A stretch of 64,000 bases of DNA from NCBI GenBank assembly GCA_002197995.1, contig NGZR01000005.1, positions 4,836,001 to 4,900,000 on the forward strand, in the 5' to 3' direction. The first letter of the stretch is position 1; every line of letters begins with the position of its first letter. Positions 23,128 to 33,476 of this stretch are shown piece by piece. The DNA is from Gaeumannomyces sp. JS-464 (lineage: Eukaryota; Ascomycota; Sordariomycetes; Magnaporthales; Magnaporthaceae). The notes below the pieces were generated by a model that was given only the letters and a program-made list of their open reading frames with translations, was not told where the DNA came from and did no database searches. The position numbers and the translations under genes were made by a program.

Positions 23128-26030
23128 ATGGATCGATCCATCCCCATCCGACCGGCCCGCGCGCCGTGCCACTTCTTCGCGAGTGGACGCTGCATGAAAG
23201 GCGCTTCGTGCCCATTCTCGCACGCGACCGCCCAAGGGACACCTTCGGCGCGGCCATCACGCAACACTACCACCGCGACACCCACCAGCTCGAAAAACCA
23301 TGCGACGATATGCCGCTTCTTCCAAGCTGGAAACTGCCGCAAAGGCGCCGAGTGCGTGTTCTCGCACGAGGGAACGGCCAAGCCCGCCCCGGTTGTCGAG
23401 AGGACTCCCAGCAAGACCGAGACACCAGCACTGGCGCCTCTGCCTACCACCGCCGACTCCCGCAGCACTGTTCCTTGTTGTTTCTTTGCCGCTGGGAGCT
23501 GCAAGAATGGCAGCAACTGCCCATTCCTGCATAGCCCTACCATGCAGGCTGACATGCCGGCGGATCCGGGCCCCGACGCAACCCTTTTGGAGGTGAAAGA
23601 GAGCCTAGTTTGTGATCACCTTCACGAGAACGATGAACTGGCATTCCACTGGCCTAATGCGATCTCCATCTCCAGGTTGACGATCCGCACGACGATTGGA
23701 CGCGAGCGTTCTTTGGAGCCGTTGTCAAGTTTGCGGATGGCGCTTCCGTCGACAACCTCTCTTTTGCTTCCGACTTTTCGGCTGTCCGTCTCGACAACCT
23801 GCCTCCGGAAAGCGCTCCCGGCTCCGTCGTCCAACTGCTGCGCGGTCTGGGTTTGAAAGCGTCGGACGACTGCGTAAAGGTCCGGCAGGCCGCGGATGGC
23901 AAAACGTCGAGCGCCGATGTCAAGGTTAAAGATCCGTCTTTCGCCGCCGCGGTCCGTGACAAGCTTTCCACGGGTTCCTCGGGCATCAGCGTCAGCCGAA
24001 TCGATGTTCCGATGGCGACCGACTCGGGGCTCCACCGTATCGACTGCTGCAAAGTCCTTTGCTCCTGGCATCGTCCTACATGCACCGTGTGGCTTAATTT
24101 CCGGACGGAGAGGGTGGCGCAGAAGGTGTCGGACCGCTTCCAATCAGGGGCCTTCAAGGTCAAAAATCAGGCTGTTAAGGCTAATAACCCCACTGGAAGT
24201 GACAGCACTTGGTCTTTCAATAACCAGGCCTGGACCGTACGGCTGTCTGACGTGGACCCGGCCGCCACCAAGATGGATGTCGTAAAGCCGATCCCTGAAC
24301 ACTGGATGCCGACCCACGTCGAATTGGTCATGCCGACATATGCCGATAGCGCGGCCACGATCGCATCAGCGGTGAAGAAAAAGCTGCTCGAGATCGGACC
24401 GCTTGATATGTGGAACGTGGCAGAGACTGGTAGTGGGAAAAGGGCTAAAGCACAAGCTCGGTTCGAGAATGAGGAAGACGCCAAGACCGCGGAGTCGACG
24501 CTGAACAACATGACGGTAGCACGGCTGATGAATTGTACTCGTCGTTCATCTAACTCACCAGCTAAGCTTACGGTCCAGCATATCACCGTGGCCAAGATTA
24601 AAATCCCGACACGCATTTTCAACACCCTGCGAGAGCCACTCGACTTCCAAAAGGGACCCTGGTCCGAAAAACACGTCTACTTCGTGGCCTACCCGCCGAG
24701 CAACGGACACGTCGTCTTGAAGCTCGAAGGCCCCGAAACCAAAAATGTGGCCGAGGCCTATCGGACCTTATCTGGCATGGTCAAAGGTACCAAACTGGAA
24801 GTAAGCAAGAATGCGTGGTGCACCGTTGTCCGAGACCGCGCGTTTTGGCGCGACATTTTTGAGCGCATCGAAAAGGACCATGGTGTTACCGCCGTTAGGG
24901 ATAGGCGTCGGTGCCAGCTAAGGCTTTTTGGTAGCACTAGCGGCTGCGAGTTTGCCAGCCAGCTCATCACTGCCCAGCTCGAAAAGCGGGTCTCTAAGGC
25001 AGTCGTTATCGAGCTGGGGGCTGGCGGGTTCCAATGGGTCTGCCGGGGAGGGTTCAAAGAGCTCGTGGCGGAGTTCGGCCCGGACAAGGTCACTCTGGAC
25101 ATCGTTTCCAACCCGAAGCGCATCCTCTGCTCGGGCGGCTCCCCCGACGACCATGTCAAAATCCGCGCCCTGCTGGCGAACAAGAACGGGCTGCTCCTGG
25201 GCGCCGACCCGCCGTCAAATGGCACCCCTGCCAGTAGCACGGAGTGCTCGGTTTGCTGGACCGAGGCAGAGGAGCCTGTTGTGAAGACGTCCTGCGGACA
25301 CGCCTACTGCGCCGGCTGTTTCGCGGACCTCTGCGGCGCGGAGCCGACCGCGAGCACGCGGTACCTCGTCGCCTGTGTCGGGGACGCGGCCGCGTGCAAG
25401 AAGGCGCTGCCGCTCTCGGAGCTGAAAGAGCACCTCTCGTCGGCCGAGTTCGAGGACGTGCTCGAAGCGGCCTTCACGTCGCACGTGCGACGCCACCCCA
25501 GCGATTTTAGCTACTGCCCCACGCCCGACTGCGGGCGGGTCTATCGCATCACGAGCAGCAAGAAAAGCAGCGCTGCCACCGCCCCCGCAGTCTTCACGTG
25601 CCCGGAGTGCTTCGAGGCCACGTGCACGAGCTGCCAGGCGCCCTCGCACCCGGGGCTCACCTGCGACGAGCGTAAGAACGGGCCGCTGGCCAAGCTCAAG
25701 GCCGAGCTAGGCATCAAGGACTGCCCGCGGTGCAAGACGGCAATGGAGAAGACGGAGGGCTGCAACCACATGACGTGCCGGGGCTGCGACGCACACATCT
25801 GCTGGGTCTGCATGGCGACTTTTGACACGAGCGGCCAGTGCTACGACCACCTGAGCAAGGAGCACGGCGGGTTTTTGATGTTCCGGAAAGGCTCTGGTAA
25901 TGCGAGCGGAGAGGAAAAGGGGAAAGAAAGAGGGTATCATCGAGCGTTCACTGGGCGAATGGGATGGAGGTCGGGCGGTGGACGGCGCCAAGGTACGTCC
26001 CGAGCTAGCCGGCTCTCGCTGCGGTGTTAG
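23128..26030 (+). CDS. Triple CCCH zinc-finger RBR E3 ubiquitin ligase
   Basis: Exons 23128-23592 and 23676-26030 (intron 83 bp, GTGAAA to CTCCAG, with CCTAATG near the 3' end) give about 939 aa in one open frame. Three CCCH fingers of spacing C-x7-C-x5-C-x3-H lie at residues 14-32, 62-80 and 117-135, which suggests RNA binding. A long middle region (about 160-660) has no domain I can name. The C-terminus is a RING-between-RING module: RING1 starts at Cys 679 (CSVCWTEAEEPVVKTSCGHAYC), then an IBR (CPTPDCGRVYR, CPECFEATCTSC), then RING2 from about 838 with CPRCKTAMEKTEGCNHMTC. The Cys at about 851 aligns with the catalytic Cys that takes ubiquitin as a thioester in RBR ligases. Substrate unknown. 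The final 55 residues are low in complexity, and the true 3' end may differ. Confidence 0.9.
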
Positions 26031-26261
26031 GTCGGTGGGGCGGGGTGGACCGAGGCAGTCAAAAATATCGATGGTAGTTGGAGAGCCGAAGGAGATTCGG
26101 AGCGACAAGAGAAAAGATGCGTGGAATTGAGTTTCGTGATGGCGTAGGGAGTTAGTCTCAGAGGCTCAGACGATTCCAGTAGAAGTTGGCGCGCCCGCCG
26201 TCGATTTGGATTTGATTGGCTGGGTGCCAAAGTCACTAGCCCGTGCACGGGATTTTTTTTT

Positions 26262-26540
26262 GGGGGGGGGTGGGGCGACTTCTACGGAATCCAGTCTGAG
26301 GAAGGAAGGTGAATTTTGGCCACGGAGTCGGGACCGGCCTATACAAAAAGCAAAAACCGTTTTTACGAACTCGCGAATAACTCCGCCGAATAGTAACTAC
26401 TAATTGCTTATTTTAAAAAAAAAGTCATTTTAAAAGCTATACTTTTAATAAGGGCGAAAAAGTGCGTAAGCCGTTTTATAATATATTTCGTTTATTTTTA
26501 CAAATAACCGGCGTTAATAATATCGAATAAGGGAATTAAA
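26262..26540. repeat. AT-rich RIP-like block
   Basis: A run of about 9 T followed by about 10 G opens the block, which becomes very AT-rich from about 26390. In 26401-26540 I counted 34 G/C of 140 bases (about 24%), inside otherwise GC-rich sequence. TpA outnumbers ApT (about 22 to 16), and CpA plus TpG is scarce (about 4) against ApC plus GpT (about 10). This is the pattern left by repeat-induced point mutation. No coding capacity. Its right edge coincides with the last codons of the vps34 gene. Probably a remnant of a mutated transposon. Confidence 0.6.
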
Positions 26541-29291
26541 AGTACCTCTGGACAAAATCGTGGAGTCTATCAATAACTATCGGCACAAAGGCGTTGAGGT
26601 TGTCGTCGATGATGCGCTCAAACAGCCTTAGGGCGTCCTCCTCGTTCATGTCCAGGTGGAAGCGGTCCTTGACCTTGAGCACGGCCTTGTCGGGCTCCAG
26701 GCGGATGTCGGGGATGTTGGCATCCACCATGAGGCTGAACAGATTCAAGATCAGGTTGCTCGACTTGCGCAGGGCCGAGAAGGCCAGGAAGCAGTACTGC
26801 TTGAAGGCACGGAACTGTTCCGACCCGGTGCCTCCCATGGCGTCCACCATCTCACGCGAAAGTTTGACCGCTGGCGCGAACGGCTTGGGGTCACGTCCGA
26901 GAATGAAGCCAAAGTCGGCGTGGAAAAAGTGGCCATCGGGCGCCAGGAGGAGGTTGTCAAGGTGGCGATCGCCCACGCCGAGGATGTACGTGATTACGCA
27001 GTAACCTGCGCACGACCGCACAAACACGTCGTGGGCCTCCTTGCGCACGCCGAGCGGCGCGCTGGCGTCCGGGTTGTGGTGGCGCAGATAGCCCAGCGCC
27101 GTGTCGGCCCGGAACCTGCTCGCGATGGACTGGAAACTGGAAGAGGCGACGAACTGCGTCAGGCCCGCGCTCGTGCTCGTGGCCAGGATCTTGTAAGGCG
27201 ACAGCTTCAGGTCCAGGTTCTCCTTCTGCAGCAACTGGTCCATGAGCGTGATGATCTGCACCACAAGCTGGTCTTGGCGCAGGTCGTCACCCGTCTTGAA
27301 GAGTACCGGGTATTTGAGCCCGGCCTCGGTCCGGAACGTGACTTTGATCGGGTGCAGCGACGACTTGAACACGGTCGTCTCCTCGGGAACCACGCCGACG
27401 ATGCGCACCGCCGGGTCTAGCGGCAGCGGCAGCGCGGGCTGAATGGACGCCAGCTCGTTCTTGGGGTCTGTCAGGAAGTGCTTAACACGCTCGGTGCGCT
27501 TGGCAATGGTCTCGCCCGACTCCTTGATCTCGGCTGAGATCTTGGATAGGATGGCAATCCACTCGGCCTGGCGTAGTAGCGTCTTGCGCGCGTCGACGCC
27601 GCCAGGCCGCGCCACGAGCTCTGTCATGAAGTCGTAGGCGACCTTGCGGTAGATCCCGCGGTACTCGGGCAGCTGCTCCTGGCTGGTGTCGTCGCACTCG
27701 ACCATGAGGTACCAGTAGAGATAGTTGCCCAGCATGAAGTTCTGGCTGGCACGCGTGATGAGGAAGCGGGCAAGGGACGACGCTTGCGTGGCCTCGCGGC
27801 TGCCCTCGGCTGAGATGTGCTCGAACTTTAGCGCCTGCACTAGCTGCAGCAGGTACAGTAGCAGCTCCTGGTCGTCGGCCTTGCGCAGGCGGTCCACGGC
27901 ATACGCCCTAATCGCCGGGTACTCGAACGTGGAGCCGAGCAGCTCAAGTGCATCATCGACATCAATTTCGGTCCACTTTCCCAGCACCTGCACCGCCTGC
28001 TTGGACTCGCTCTGGTCATGCCAGTTGACCGACTTGACGAACTTAGTCAGCGCTCGCTTGTCTCGGCTAAGGTGGTAGCGGAACTTCCACACGAGGTCGC
28101 GCTCGTCCGCCGTCAGAATGTGAGTCGGCGAGTAGGCCAGGATCAAGTTCAGCTCGTCGCGTGTCTTGGGGTTTGGCTTCAGGTCCTTGTCCATGGCTCC
28201 GTGCCGGTGCTGGCCGCGCACAAGCCGCCGGTGTTTGCTCTCGGCAGGGTTGTCCTTGGCGCCCACCTCGGGGTCATACACCCGCACCAGCCGCGCCCCT
28301 GACCGTTCGCCGGGGCTGTTGATGCCGGGCCCGTACAGAACCTCTGGGGGCGGTTTGAGGGCTATGTTGGACTGTGACGCCGACATGTGCTGCAGCGACG
28401 AGATGGGCGGAGGCGGGTATTCGTGGTCGGCAAAAACCACGGGGAAGTCGAAGCGGGGCAGCTCGACGTTGAGCAGGAATTTTGAGGCACGCTCTTCGTC
28501 TTCCTTTTCTGCTGCACGATGCTGTTGTTCCCCTTTGCCCTCTCGCTGTTGTTGGACTGTTCGCCTTCGGCCTTCTGTTGTAGCGCCCTCTGCCTCTGGA
28601 GAGTCCTAAGCGACGACCTCGCTGTCTGCAGGCCCCGCTTCTCAAAGCCGCGGAAGACCAGCTGATCAAGCCACTCGACACGCGGGATCTCTCCCATTTC
28701 GTGCTTTTTGAATAATTTCTCCATTCGGTCAAGCTCCTCGGCGTCCTTGTCGAGAGCCACGGCCTCGTCCCGGCGCTTCCTAGGTAGCATCGCGGGAGTG
28801 GTCGAGTCATCACGGCCGTCGGCCAGCTTGTGTCGATAGACCTGACACTTCTGGCGGCCCTTGTGGACTTGGTTGTCCCTGTCAAAAAGGGGCAGGGTGG
28901 TGCCGCCGAAGGGCACGGCGTGACCCTGGGCGTCTTTGCCGCCCGTGGGCGACAGATCCCACAAGGTGATGGCGAGGCGGGTATTCAGAGGCACATCGCA
29001 GTACTTGATGGGCAGAGTCAGCCACTCATTCCACCGCCGCTCGGCCTTGAAGGCGCGGTAGGCGGTTTGGACCGGCACGGTCAGCGGCTTGGAGCCGGCC
29101 CAGACCTGAACGGTGGCGTAAAGATCCGAGTTGGGGTTGGTGTTGGAGCCGACATGGCGGAGCTCTGGGCGCTGCAACAGGGCGGAAGCGCGATAAGGTA
29201 CCTCGTCGCCCTCGAGGTTGATGATGCGAATGCTGACGGGGAAGTCGAGCGCCTCAGAGCTCGCGAACGAGAAGGGCTCCGTCTCTCTCAT
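26536..29291 (-). CDS. vps34: Phosphatidylinositol 3-kinase Vps34
   Basis: Class III PI 3-kinase, making PI3P for vacuolar sorting and autophagy in complexes with Vps15 and Vps30. The ATG at 29291 gives MRETEPFSFASSEALDFPVS. Order: C2 domain (about 20-260), helical PIK accessory domain (about 330-540), then the kinase domain with GVVPEETTVFKSSLHPIKVTF, the ATP-site segment LFKTGDDLRQDQLV, the catalytic loop YILGVGDRHLDNLLL and the activation segment HADFGFILGRDPKPF. Length is about 918 aa, with no intron. One frame change near 28560 is needed to join the C2 part to the rest. The last residues are DFVQRYF, while Vps34 proteins usually end in a short segment like AQYWR; the sequence changes there to the AT-rich block. 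Confidence 0.95.
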
Positions 29292-29817
29292 ATCGGCGGC
29301 GCGGCGCAACAGCACACAGCAGGAGCGCGGTCGGTTGCTCTGGCGGCTCACGTTGCAAGTTTAGCATGGCGAGCACATGAGGCGAGGTGGTTGTGTTGTG
29401 TTGTCGAGCGTTCGTTTTTTTTTTTCGCAAGGACCCTTGGTCTGCCCCTCGTGACTGTCTCAGGCGGCGACGACGAACGATGAACGATTGATGCGTGAGG
29501 GACGGGAGCTGCGTATCCCCTAACTCTTCAGCTCCCCACCTTGATCCACTGACCAGGTATCCACTTCCCCACAGTGGCACAACCTAGCTCAACGCGTCAA
29601 CCCTGCCAGAATCTTATCAACGCGTTGCGATTCCAGGCGAGGCACAACCACCGATGGACATGGAACAGCGGCATGGGAGCATCTACCAGGCAGTGACCGT
29701 ATCCAGTAGAGACGAAACCACCCGCTGCTTGACGTCCCGTCCGCACAAAAAGCGGCCAAGCAGAGCCTGCAACCCTCTTTGCCAAGTCGGCCAGACTGCC
29801 GCCCCTAACCCACCATC
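29292..29817. promoter_or_regulatory. Divergent promoter between vps34 and nse4
   Basis: 526 bp separate the two start codons, which face away from each other, so both promoters and 5' UTRs lie here. It includes a T-run at about 29415-29426. No named motif recognised. Confidence 0.5.
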
Positions 29818-31097
29818 ATGGGTGACCATAACGACGGCGATCTGGATCACTTCGATCCGGATCAGTCGCTCGACGAGCGGCGCGAGATCCAGCGCAATGT
29901 GCGCGGCCTGCTGCGCAAGACAGCCGAGAACCAGGAGGACCTGCTCTCGGCGCAGCCAACTCTGTACGCCGAAATGCTGCGCGAAGCCGACGGCTACATC
30001 CACCAGATCAAGCAGACATTCGAGGCCACCGTGGACTCCCGCCTGATTCTCAACATGGCAGAGACGGCCTACCGTCGCTCCAATCGCCTGACTGTCGGTG
30101 CCGGGACCGTTGGCGGCGTCGACGTCGACGAGCTCGTCTCCAAATGCATCACGTACATGAAGCACGGCCGCGGCATCGCCGACGACTCCCACGCCGAGCT
30201 GTCCAGCACCCAGCACCGCCGCCGCCGCCGCACAGCTGCTGGAGGTGGCGGCGGCTCGCGCGACGAGGACGGCGACGAGGATGGCGACGACGGCGACACA
30301 CTCAACTGGGCTCATTTTGGCAAGTACGCCTGCGTCCCCTACGTGCGGCGCCCCGCCCTCCCAGGCCTGCTCCTCGGGCCGCTCTCGGTCGAGCGCAAGG
30401 CCCGCAAGGTGGCAAAGCGCACGGCGCCGCTCCGAATCAACAGCTTACACGAGGTCCGGCCCGAGGTCCTGGACCCGGAGGCAATGCGGGCCGGGGCCAA
30501 CGCCGAGAAGGGTGACCTGACGGCCACGTGCACCCGCATATTCCGCCTGCTCCGCACGGCCGAGGCCGACGGCCAGGCCGCTTGTATGCTCGCCGTTGAG
30601 AACGAGCTACCCGAGCACCTGCGAGACGACGCCGATGCGCTCCGGCCCTTCTACGACCGCTTTGCCATCCGCGACACGGGCGGCATCGACCTGCTGCGCT
30701 TTGCCGTCAACCCGCGCTCCTTTGCCCAGACGGTCGAGAACATGTTCTACATCAGTTTCCTGATCCGCGACGGCAAGGTAAATCTAGAATTTGACGACGA
30801 TGGCCTCCCGTCGATATGTGAGTCCTCAACTGCCCTCTTTCCGCGCTCGCGACCCCAACATGTGTTCGCCCATGCTTCTTGTTCTAACATTGTTTGCTGG
30901 CAGCGCCTCTGGATGACGACGATGACGGCGAGTCAGCCGAAAGGTCAAATCCGACGAGGCACCAAGCCATCATCGAGCTGGACCAGGCGAGGTGGAGGGA
31001 GGTGATCGACGTCTTTAACATCACGGAGTCCATCATCCCTCACCGCGCCGACACAGACAACAGCGGTCCTGGAGCGAGAGGATGGTACAGCAGCTAG
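29818..31097 (+). CDS. nse4: SMC5-SMC6 complex kleisin subunit Nse4
   Basis: Nse4 bridges the Smc5 and Smc6 heads and binds Nse1-Nse3, acting in DNA repair and chromosome segregation in the nucleus. Exons 29818-30817 and 30904-31097 (intron 86 bp, GTGAGT to GGCAG) give 397 aa. The N-terminal part RREIQRNVRGLLRKTAENQE and the helix around LILNMAETAYRRSNRL match the Nse3-binding/Smc6-neck region. A basic then Gly/Asp-rich linker follows (about 140-165). FGKYACVPYVRRPALPGLLLGPL and the C-terminal winged-helix segment FAQTVENMFYISFLIRDGKV are the family hallmarks. No frame disruption. Confidence 0.93.
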
Positions 31098-31853
31098 GCG
31101 AAACGGCCGCGGCCGGAAATAGCCATATCTGCGATTCGTCATTTTCTCCTCTGATTGGACTGTCCTTTCATCGTTGGGCCCCTGCATCTGCTTCCTCCAT
31201 TTACTGTGATACCCTGTTTCAATAGCTAACGCCTAGCCATTTCTAAACAATGATTTCTATACAAACCATTCCCAATATCCAAATCTGGTCCAATGCTATT
31301 CTCTGCCAGACTCGCTCTCAAGTCGTCCTCCCAATACAATAATATAGAGTTATTGTGAGCTCCAAGCGACGCAGGTCTTCAAGGTTTCCCCAAGGCATCC
31401 GCAGGACCCTACTACTGTTTTTGCAATTGACCGACTTGCCGGCATATCGAGAGCCCTCCCTCAATACGAATGGCGGCATGACCCGACGAGGCCTGATTAC
31501 GGGCAGGTTTCCAATGGCCCGTTGCCGTATTGTCGACGCCGACCCCAATTGTCCCCCGTTCACCAATTGAAGCTGTCACCATCCTCCCCACAATAGCCGC
31601 AACAGCCACGTGAATAACCGACAAATTCGCCTGGATGCCTCTCGTTCAGAGCAGCTCCAGGTATAAATATCTCGCGCCATTTTCCTTTTCATCTGGTCCG
31701 GATCTGAACTTGGACCAGACCAGACCAGACCACCGACAACTTTACTTCTCTGTTGATATTCGACCGGACCACGCCGTCGTCTAGATTCTCCTGTCCCTTG
31801 CTCCCTTGTTCGAAGACCTTGTTGACCGAAGTCTTGTCCGCCAATAGACCGAG
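31098..31853. other. Intergenic region with a TATA-like box
   Basis: 3' UTR of nse4 on the left. A TATAAATA-type element lies at about 31662-31670, roughly 190 bp before the ATG of the next rightward open frame. It is followed by tandem GACCA units at about 31709-31733. Confidence 0.45.
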
Positions 31854-32426
31854 ATGGATTCCGCGTGCTCTCCTGTCGTTGTCCCCTCTTCTCCTGCGGC
31901 TGGTCCCGCCACCTCTCCATCGTCTCCGGTACCGACCGAGTGCCCTTCTCCCGTGACCGTGTCGCCCGAGCCCTCTGCGGCTGGTTCCGCCGACACCTCT
32001 TCCAGGTCGAGCCGGTCCTCGTCTCCCCTCTTTGTCGCGTCTGCCGCTGGCGGTGACGACGACGACAACAACAACAACGACAGCGACGACGACGCTAACA
32101 TCGAGCGACAACGTGAATATAACGAGGAGATGGAGAAGGAGCTCTATTCTGCATACGCCGAAATTGGCAAGTGTGAGATGCCAATGCCGTTTCTGGCAAG
32201 GAGTGATTCCAGCGGCCACCGTAATTCTATCCCTTATTTTCGCCCATTTTCATCCCTGAACAGCCCATGTTTGCGTGGGGCATTAGTAGCACTGTTGCTA
32301 AGTGACGTCAAGGATGGAGCTTGGAGAGAGGTAGGCGCCGAGCCAAAGTTGGAAACGAGTTCCACTGGATGCTTCTTTAGGTACCTGGTATGTATGGTGG
32401 ATTGCGTAGACCACAGCTGTCTGTAG
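31854..32426 (+). CDS. Hypothetical Ser/Pro-rich acidic protein
   Basis: I do not recognise it. The ATG at 31854 opens a 190-aa frame: a Ser/Pro/Thr/Val-rich N-terminus (about 1-65), an Asp/Asn tract (about 67-80), then a charged helix around ERQREYNEEMEKELYSAYAEIGK. After that the frame looks random, and a GTGTGA/GTGAGA site near 32171 could be a splice donor, so the true C-terminus may differ. Support comes from the upstream TATA box and the ordered change in composition. It could equally be a non-coding transcript or chance frame. It converges on SOD1. Confidence 0.35.
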   Translation: MDSACSPVVVPSSPAAGPATSPSSPVPTECPSPVTVSPEPSAAGSADTSSRSSRSSSPLFVASAAGGDDDDNNNNDSDDDANIERQREYNEEMEKELYSAYAEIGKCEMPMPFLARSDSSGHRNSIPYFRPFSSLNSPCLRGALVALLLSDVKDGAWREVGAEPKLETSSTGCFFRYLVCMVDCVDHSCL

Positions 32427-32567
32427 ACTATCGTCGATCTATACTTGCCAAGACCGCAATACACAATATCAGTCCTCGGCTTGTGTCCTGTCCGAGCTCA
32501 GTCAACTATCACATGTCCGAGCCCACACAATATTCCATGCCCGATCCGTTGCATCTCCTTTCCTTTT

Positions 32568-33476
32568 TTAGGCGCAGATCCCAATGACACCGCAAGCCGG
32601 GCGGCCACCGGCGTTGCCAGTCTTCTTGCTCTCGGCATGGCCGCCCTGGCCGAGGTCGTCGGTGCCGGCGTGGACGACGACGGTACGGCCGATGACGCTC
32701 TCCGGGCCGATCAGCTTGATGAGCTTGTCCTCAACGGAGCCGCTGGAGTTGCCCTGCGCGTCCGTCTCGAAGTTGCCGAGGTCACCAACGTGACGGTTCT
32801 CGTCGCCAGGGGCGCCGTGCTCCTTGTTGTGGGGGTTGACTATAGAGAACCATCAGATCCAAAACCCATGCATGCTTTGGAGAGACGGAGCAACCTAGGA
32901 TAGGGAGCGAAAGGTGATATGACATACAGTGGGGGCCGGCAGAGGTGCAGCCGTTGGTGTTGTCGCCAAAGGCGTGGATATGGAAGGCACGCTTGGCGTT
33001 GGGGTCGTTGCCGCTGAAGTTCCAGGTCACTTTGGTGGGAGCAGACTCGGACTCCTGCTCGAACGTGACGCTGCCGCTCACCTGGATGGTGGCGTTGGGG
33101 TCGGGGCGGAGGACGGCGACTGCGAGGGGGGCTCGTTAGTTAAAAGACCCATGGCGCGAACCCAGCCGGCCGGGTCTGGAAGCCACCATTCCCCAGGTTC
33201 CGGGAGGGCGGGTGTAGCCGCTAATCGCCGGGCCGGCACGAATGAGGATGGCGAGGACGATGAGCGGCCATCAAGGTTACGCGTGGTGCGTGCAGCCATG
33301 AAAACATGCTCAATCAAGCGCATCGGCATGGCACAAGCACCTGGATGGTAGCTCCGAGGTGGTGTTCATTGGATGCATGGTGGGGTAATTCGTGGAAACG
33401 ACAAGGTGATGGATGGAGGTGTAGTGAGATATAAAAGGCGTCTTGGGCTTCCATCCTACGTACCGGCCTTGACCAT
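32568..33476 (-). CDS. sod1: Cu/Zn superoxide dismutase
   Basis: Cytosolic (and intermembrane-space) enzyme converting superoxide to peroxide and oxygen. Exons 33476-33464 (MVKA plus one base), 33119-32928 and 32839-32568 give 158 aa; introns are 344 bp and 88 bp with proper GT-AG ends. Copper ligands lie in FHIHAFGDN and GPHFNPHN. The Zn/Cu loop is [16 protein letters not shown], the active-site Arg and His regions are [18 protein letters not shown], and the disulfide Cys are in GCTSAGPH and RPACGVIG. The very short first exon followed by a long intron is common in Sordariomycete sod-1 genes. No frame disruption. Confidence 0.97.
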
